Source of the DNA: Actinomycetota bacterium
Lineage (GTDB): Bacteria; Actinomycetota; Actinomycetes; S36-B12; UBA5976
Length of the DNA stretch: 9,156 nt
NCBI GenBank assembly: GCA_026392535.1
Contig: JAPLBX010000041.1
Coordinates: 1 to 9,156, forward strand
Direction of reading: 5' to 3'
The translations under genes were made by a program, and so were the position numbers. Below the pieces are notes generated by a model, which saw only the letters and a program-made list of their open reading frames with translations, searched no databases and was not told the origin of the DNA. Below are positions 7,282 to 9,156 of the stretch, in pieces. Each line of letters begins with the position of its first letter. Position 1 is the first letter of the stretch.

Positions 7282-7287
7282 AGGGTA
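7282..7287 (-). promoter_or_regulatory. Putative -10 element, leaderless promoter of the MgtE-N/CBS operon
   Basis: Minus-strand TACCCT fits the actinobacterial TANNNT -10 pattern. Exactly 6 nt separate it from GTG 7275, which puts the expected transcription start at or within a base of the start codon; no Shine-Dalgarno precedes that GTG. A -35 match about 17 nt upstream (CATTTG region, near 7305-7310) is weak. Leaderless starts of this kind are common in Actinobacteria. Confidence 0.5.
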
Positions 7288-7342
7288 ATCGCGCCCAAGA
7301 GAGCAAATGACCATGATTTAACTGTCTTTGTGCGTCTACTAG

Positions 7343-7348
7343 TACCCT
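7343..7348 (+). promoter_or_regulatory. Putative -10 element, leaderless promoter of the marC-parA operon
   Basis: Plus-strand TACCCT with 6 nt (GCACGG) to GTG 7355, the same hexamer and spacing as the divergent promoter on the other strand. No ribosome binding site precedes the GTG. A TTAACT at 7318-7323 could serve as a poor -35 at 19-nt spacing. Confidence 0.5.
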
Positions 7349-7354
7349 GCACGG

Positions 7355-7972
7355 GTGGCTGAACTGCTCGACCTTCGATTCCTAGGCTCTGTGATTGTGA
7401 CTCTTACCGTCATCATGGATCCGCCCGGAGTTGTACCAATTTTCCTGGGGCTAGCAGGTAAGCGTCCAGTTCGCGAACGGGCCCGGCTGGCTTTCCAAGC
7501 AACTATGACCTCTTTCGGGGTAATAGTTATGTTTGCAGTTCTAGGCCAACAAGTCTTGTCGTATTTGAAGATTTCACTGCCCGCCCTACAAGGTGCCGGT
7601 GGATTATTGCTTTTGCTAGTCTCGTTAGAACTTTTAACTGGTCAAGGTGAAAAAGAAACTGCTGAACAAGATGTGAATGTGGCTTTAGTTCCACTTGGCA
7701 CGCCGCTACTTGCAGGACCTGGCGCAATTGTTGCAACAATTTTGTTTGCAAAAAAAGCTGAAGGCACAACTCAGTTTTTGTCTTTGGCGCTCGGTGTGGT
7801 CATAGTTCACATTCTGATTTGGTTTGCAATGAGGTTTAGTGGCGGTATTGCAAAAATTCTCGGCGATGCTGGAATCACTATCGTGACCCGTATTGCTGGT
7901 TTGCTACTCGCAGCAATTGGTGTGCAACTAATTGCTGATTCAATTTTCGGATTCATTCAAGCGAGTACGTAA
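7355..7972 (+). CDS. MarC family integral membrane protein
   Basis: Multi-span inner membrane protein of the MarC/UPF0056 family (205 residues, the usual size), with about six hydrophobic segments near 10-32, 46-64, 76-95, 110-131, 139-158 and 178-199. The two conserved family motifs are present: DPPGVVPIF at 22-30 and PLGTPLLAGPGAI at 113-125, the second followed by a charged loop KKAEGTT. Despite the name, E. coli MarC is not clearly involved in drug resistance; a small-solute or amino acid transport role has been proposed for relatives, but the substrate is not readable here. GTG 7355 is the start, supported by the promoter-like TACCCT 6 nt upstream and by the family N-terminus. The TAA stop overlaps the parA ATG by one base. 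Confidence 0.92.
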   Translation: MAELLDLRFLGSVIVTLTVIMDPPGVVPIFLGLAGKRPVRERARLAFQATMTSFGVIVMFAVLGQQVLSYLKISLPALQGAGGLLLLLVSLELLTGQGEKETAEQDVNVALVPLGTPLLAGPGAIVATILFAKKAEGTTQFLSLALGVVIVHILIWFAMRFSGGIAKILGDAGITIVTRIAGLLLAAIGVQLIADSIFGFIQAST

Positions 7973-8724
7973 TGACCCGAATAATTGCAATTGTGAATCA
8001 AAAAGGTGGAGTAGCTAAAACCACGACGACTGCCTCTCTTGGTGCGGCATTAGCTGAACTTGGCGAGAAAGTTTTATTGGTTGATTTAGATCCACAAGCA
8101 AGCTTGACATTCTCACTTGGAATTGATCCTGAAGATATTGATCTTTCAATACGCGATATTTTGCTCGGCACAACATCAGCGTTCGAAACCATGATTGACA
8201 CAGATGATTTTGTGGATCTGATTCCAGCAACCCTCGAATTAACCGCAACCGAAGCGCAATTGGTTACTGCAGCTGGGCGTGAATACGTTTTACGAGAAGC
8301 ATTAAAAACGGTCTCTGATCTTTATGACTGGGTCCTTCTAGATTGTTCACCAAGCCTGGGCATTGTGACACTAAATGCACTCACGACTGCTACTGATGTG
8401 ATTGTGCCAATGCATTGTGAAACTTTAAGTCACCGTGGACTGGGGCAATTGCTAGAAACCATTAAGGAAGTGCAGCAATATACAAATCCAGAACTCAAAG
8501 TTCTTGGTGTGTTGCCAGTTATGTTTGACGGTCAATACGAACACGAACGAGCCATCTTGAATGATGTTAAACGCACATATGGTTTACGCGTCTGGGCTCC
8601 AGTTCCTCGATCGATTCGATTTGCTGAAGCGCCAGCTCGAGGCCGCTCTATTTTGGCCACAGATCCAAACTCAAATGGCGCAAAGGCCTATCGCGAGTTA
8701 GCTCGTTCGCTACTTACTGCTTAA
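7972..8724 (+). CDS. ParA/Soj family ATPase, no adjacent parB
   Basis: MinD/ParA-type P-loop ATPase of 250 residues that should dimerise on ATP and may bind DNA or membrane. Key residues: deviant Walker A KGGVAKTT at 11-18 with signature lysine K11 and P-loop lysine K16, DLDPQAS at 38-44 (D40 for hydrolysis), and Walker B LLDCSPSLG at 122-130. The C-terminus is complete. ATG 7972 shares a base with the marC stop (TAATG). There is no parB, no parS-like cluster and no gidB/rsmG next to it, so it is probably not the origin-linked chromosomal ParA but an orphan homologue of the type found near rhlE in mycobacteria (recalled, not checked). No upstream DNA-binding domain of plasmid P1-type ParA is present. 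Role could be chromosome or cargo positioning; unknown. Confidence 0.9.
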   Translation: MTRIIAIVNQKGGVAKTTTTASLGAALAELGEKVLLVDLDPQASLTFSLGIDPEDIDLSIRDILLGTTSAFETMIDTDDFVDLIPATLELTATEAQLVTAAGREYVLREALKTVSDLYDWVLLDCSPSLGIVTLNALTTATDVIVPMHCETLSHRGLGQLLETIKEVQQYTNPELKVLGVLPVMFDGQYEHERAILNDVKRTYGLRVWAPVPRSIRFAEAPARGRSILATDPNSNGAKAYRELARSLLTA

Positions 8725-9156
8725 ACGTCTTTGCGTTCAACCCTAATACGTTTACGTGCTACGGGTTTATCATTCTTTGCACGTGGTTCTGATTTTTCAT
8801 TAGTCTTTTGCGAACTAGTTTCTTGGCTATTCAATTTATGTTCAGTCGATTTATGTCCAGTCGATTTATGTCCAGTCGCATTTTGACCACTATTTCTAGA
8901 TTCATTACTTCTAGATTCATTGTTTCGTTGCCCGCGGGAATTTGAATCTCTTTTGTCTCTAGATTCACGATTTTCTTTTGGAGCAGCAGGTTTTTCCGGA
9001 ACCAAACGTCCTCTGGTGCCCTCTGGAATTTTCAGACCAGTGAAAACGTGTGGTGAATTTGAATAAGTTTCCAGTGGCTCGTGGAAGGCCAAACCTAGAG
9101 TTTTATTAATCATTTTCCAACGAGTTAATTCACTCCAGTCAACCAAAGTGATTGCA
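8721..9156 (-). CDS. DEAD-box RNA helicase, C-terminal tail (5' part outside window)
   Basis: Only the last 144 or so residues lie here; the frame continues off the right edge as AITLVDWSEL, so the TTG at 9146 is a leucine codon rather than a start. The block VDWSELTRWKMINKTLGL, then ETYSNSPHVFTGLKIPEGTRGRL, matches the end of actinobacterial RhlE-type ATP-dependent RNA helicases just after their helicase C domain. None of the DEAD/Walker motifs are in the window, so the call rests on this tail. The remaining 90 residues are low-complexity, rich in R, K, S, N, E and Q, with TGHKS and NESRS/NESRN repeats, and end in a basic RKRIRVERKDV; this is probably a disordered RNA-binding extension. The TAA stop overlaps the parA TAA by 4 nt. 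Confidence 0.75.
   Translation of the reverse strand, partial: AITLVDWSELTRWKMINKTLGLAFHEPLETYSNSPHVFTGLKIPEGTRGRLVPEKPAAPKENRESRDKRDSNSRGQRNNESRSNESRNSGQNATGHKSTGHKSTEHKLNSQETSSQKTNEKSEPRAKNDKPVARKRIRVERKDV
8826..8885 (+). repeat. 15-bp tandem repeat in helicase tail (HKS units)
   Basis: Two near-identical 15-base units at 8841-8855 and 8856-8870 (TCAGTCGATTTATG versus CCAGTCGATTTATG after the first T) are flanked by degenerate copies at 8826-8840 and 8871-8885. The period is five codons, so on the minus strand they encode TGHKS/TEHKL repeats in frame. Confidence 0.8.
8894..8923 (+). repeat. 15-bp tandem repeat in helicase tail (NESR units)
   Basis: Two copies of a 15-base unit beginning TTCTAGATTCATT (8894-8908 and 8909-8923) differ only in the last two bases; a related CTCTAGATTCACG sits at 8957-8969. 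They encode NESRS, NESRN and RESRD on the minus strand, in frame with the HKS repeats nearby. Confidence 0.75.

Noticed and set aside
7276..7314. Upstream ATG start for the MgtE-N/CBS gene
   Set aside because: The extra 13 residues (MVICSLGRDYPC...) do not fit the family start and would translate through the likely -10 element.
7972..8724. ParA as a sign of an integrated plasmid
   Set aside because: No parB, replication gene, integrase or composition change; it sits in an operon with marC between housekeeping genes.
8826..8923. Tandem repeats as a CRISPR-like array
   Set aside because: Units are 15 bp, directly adjacent without spacers, and in frame with the coding sequence.

Overview
The window looks like a piece of chromosome from a small-genome, low-GC actinobacterium. 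The evidence is the metG-tatD-rsmA-ispE order, a soluble PRC/MgtE-N/CBS protein beside a DUF1003 membrane protein and an Mrp ATPase, and a RhlE-type helicase tail next to an orphan ParA. Base composition is well below that of most Actinobacteria, genes abut or overlap almost everywhere, and four of ten visible starts are GTG. This fits a streamlined freshwater lineage of the acI / Nanopelagicales kind, but that placement is inference. No rRNA, tRNA, CRISPR array, insertion sequence or phage gene is visible, and no stretch over 300 bases lacks a gene.

Layout. (1) Bases 1-3782, plus strand: the C-terminal three quarters of methionyl-tRNA synthetase (metG, cut by the left edge), then tatD (metal-dependent hydrolase), rsmA/ksgA (16S rRNA dimethyladenosine transferase) and ispE (MEP-pathway kinase). 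Junctions are 0 nt, an 8-nt overlap and a 1-nt overlap, so this reads as one operon for translation, ribosome maturation and isoprenoid precursors. The rpf gene often found between tatD and rsmA in Actinobacteria is absent. (2) Bases 3779-7275, minus strand: read 5'->3', a PRC + MgtE-N + CBS cytoplasmic protein, a two-helix DUF1003 membrane protein, the Mrp/ApbC iron-sulfur carrier ATPase and a nitroreductase-family flavoprotein, again tightly packed. (3) Bases 7276-7354: the only real intergenic gap with promoters, 79 bp between two divergent GTG starts. Each start lies exactly 6 nt after a TACCCT hexamer, which suggests paired leaderless promoters. (4) Bases 7355-8724, plus strand: a MarC-family membrane protein and an orphan ParA-type ATPase, overlapping by 1 nt. 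(5) Bases 8721-9156, minus strand: the C-terminal tail of a DEAD-box RNA helicase cut by the right edge, carrying 15-bp in-frame tandem repeats.

Both convergent junctions (ispE/nitroreductase and parA/helicase) are stop-on-stop overlaps of exactly 4 nt with no terminator between the genes. The most interesting signals are regulatory and architectural: the paired leaderless promoters, a hairpin at the DUF1003-mrp junction that seems to hide the mrp ribosome binding site, the 4-nt stop overlaps, and the MgtE-N/CBS + DUF1003 pair as a possible split Mg2+-responsive membrane module. No wholly new defence or mobile system is evident.
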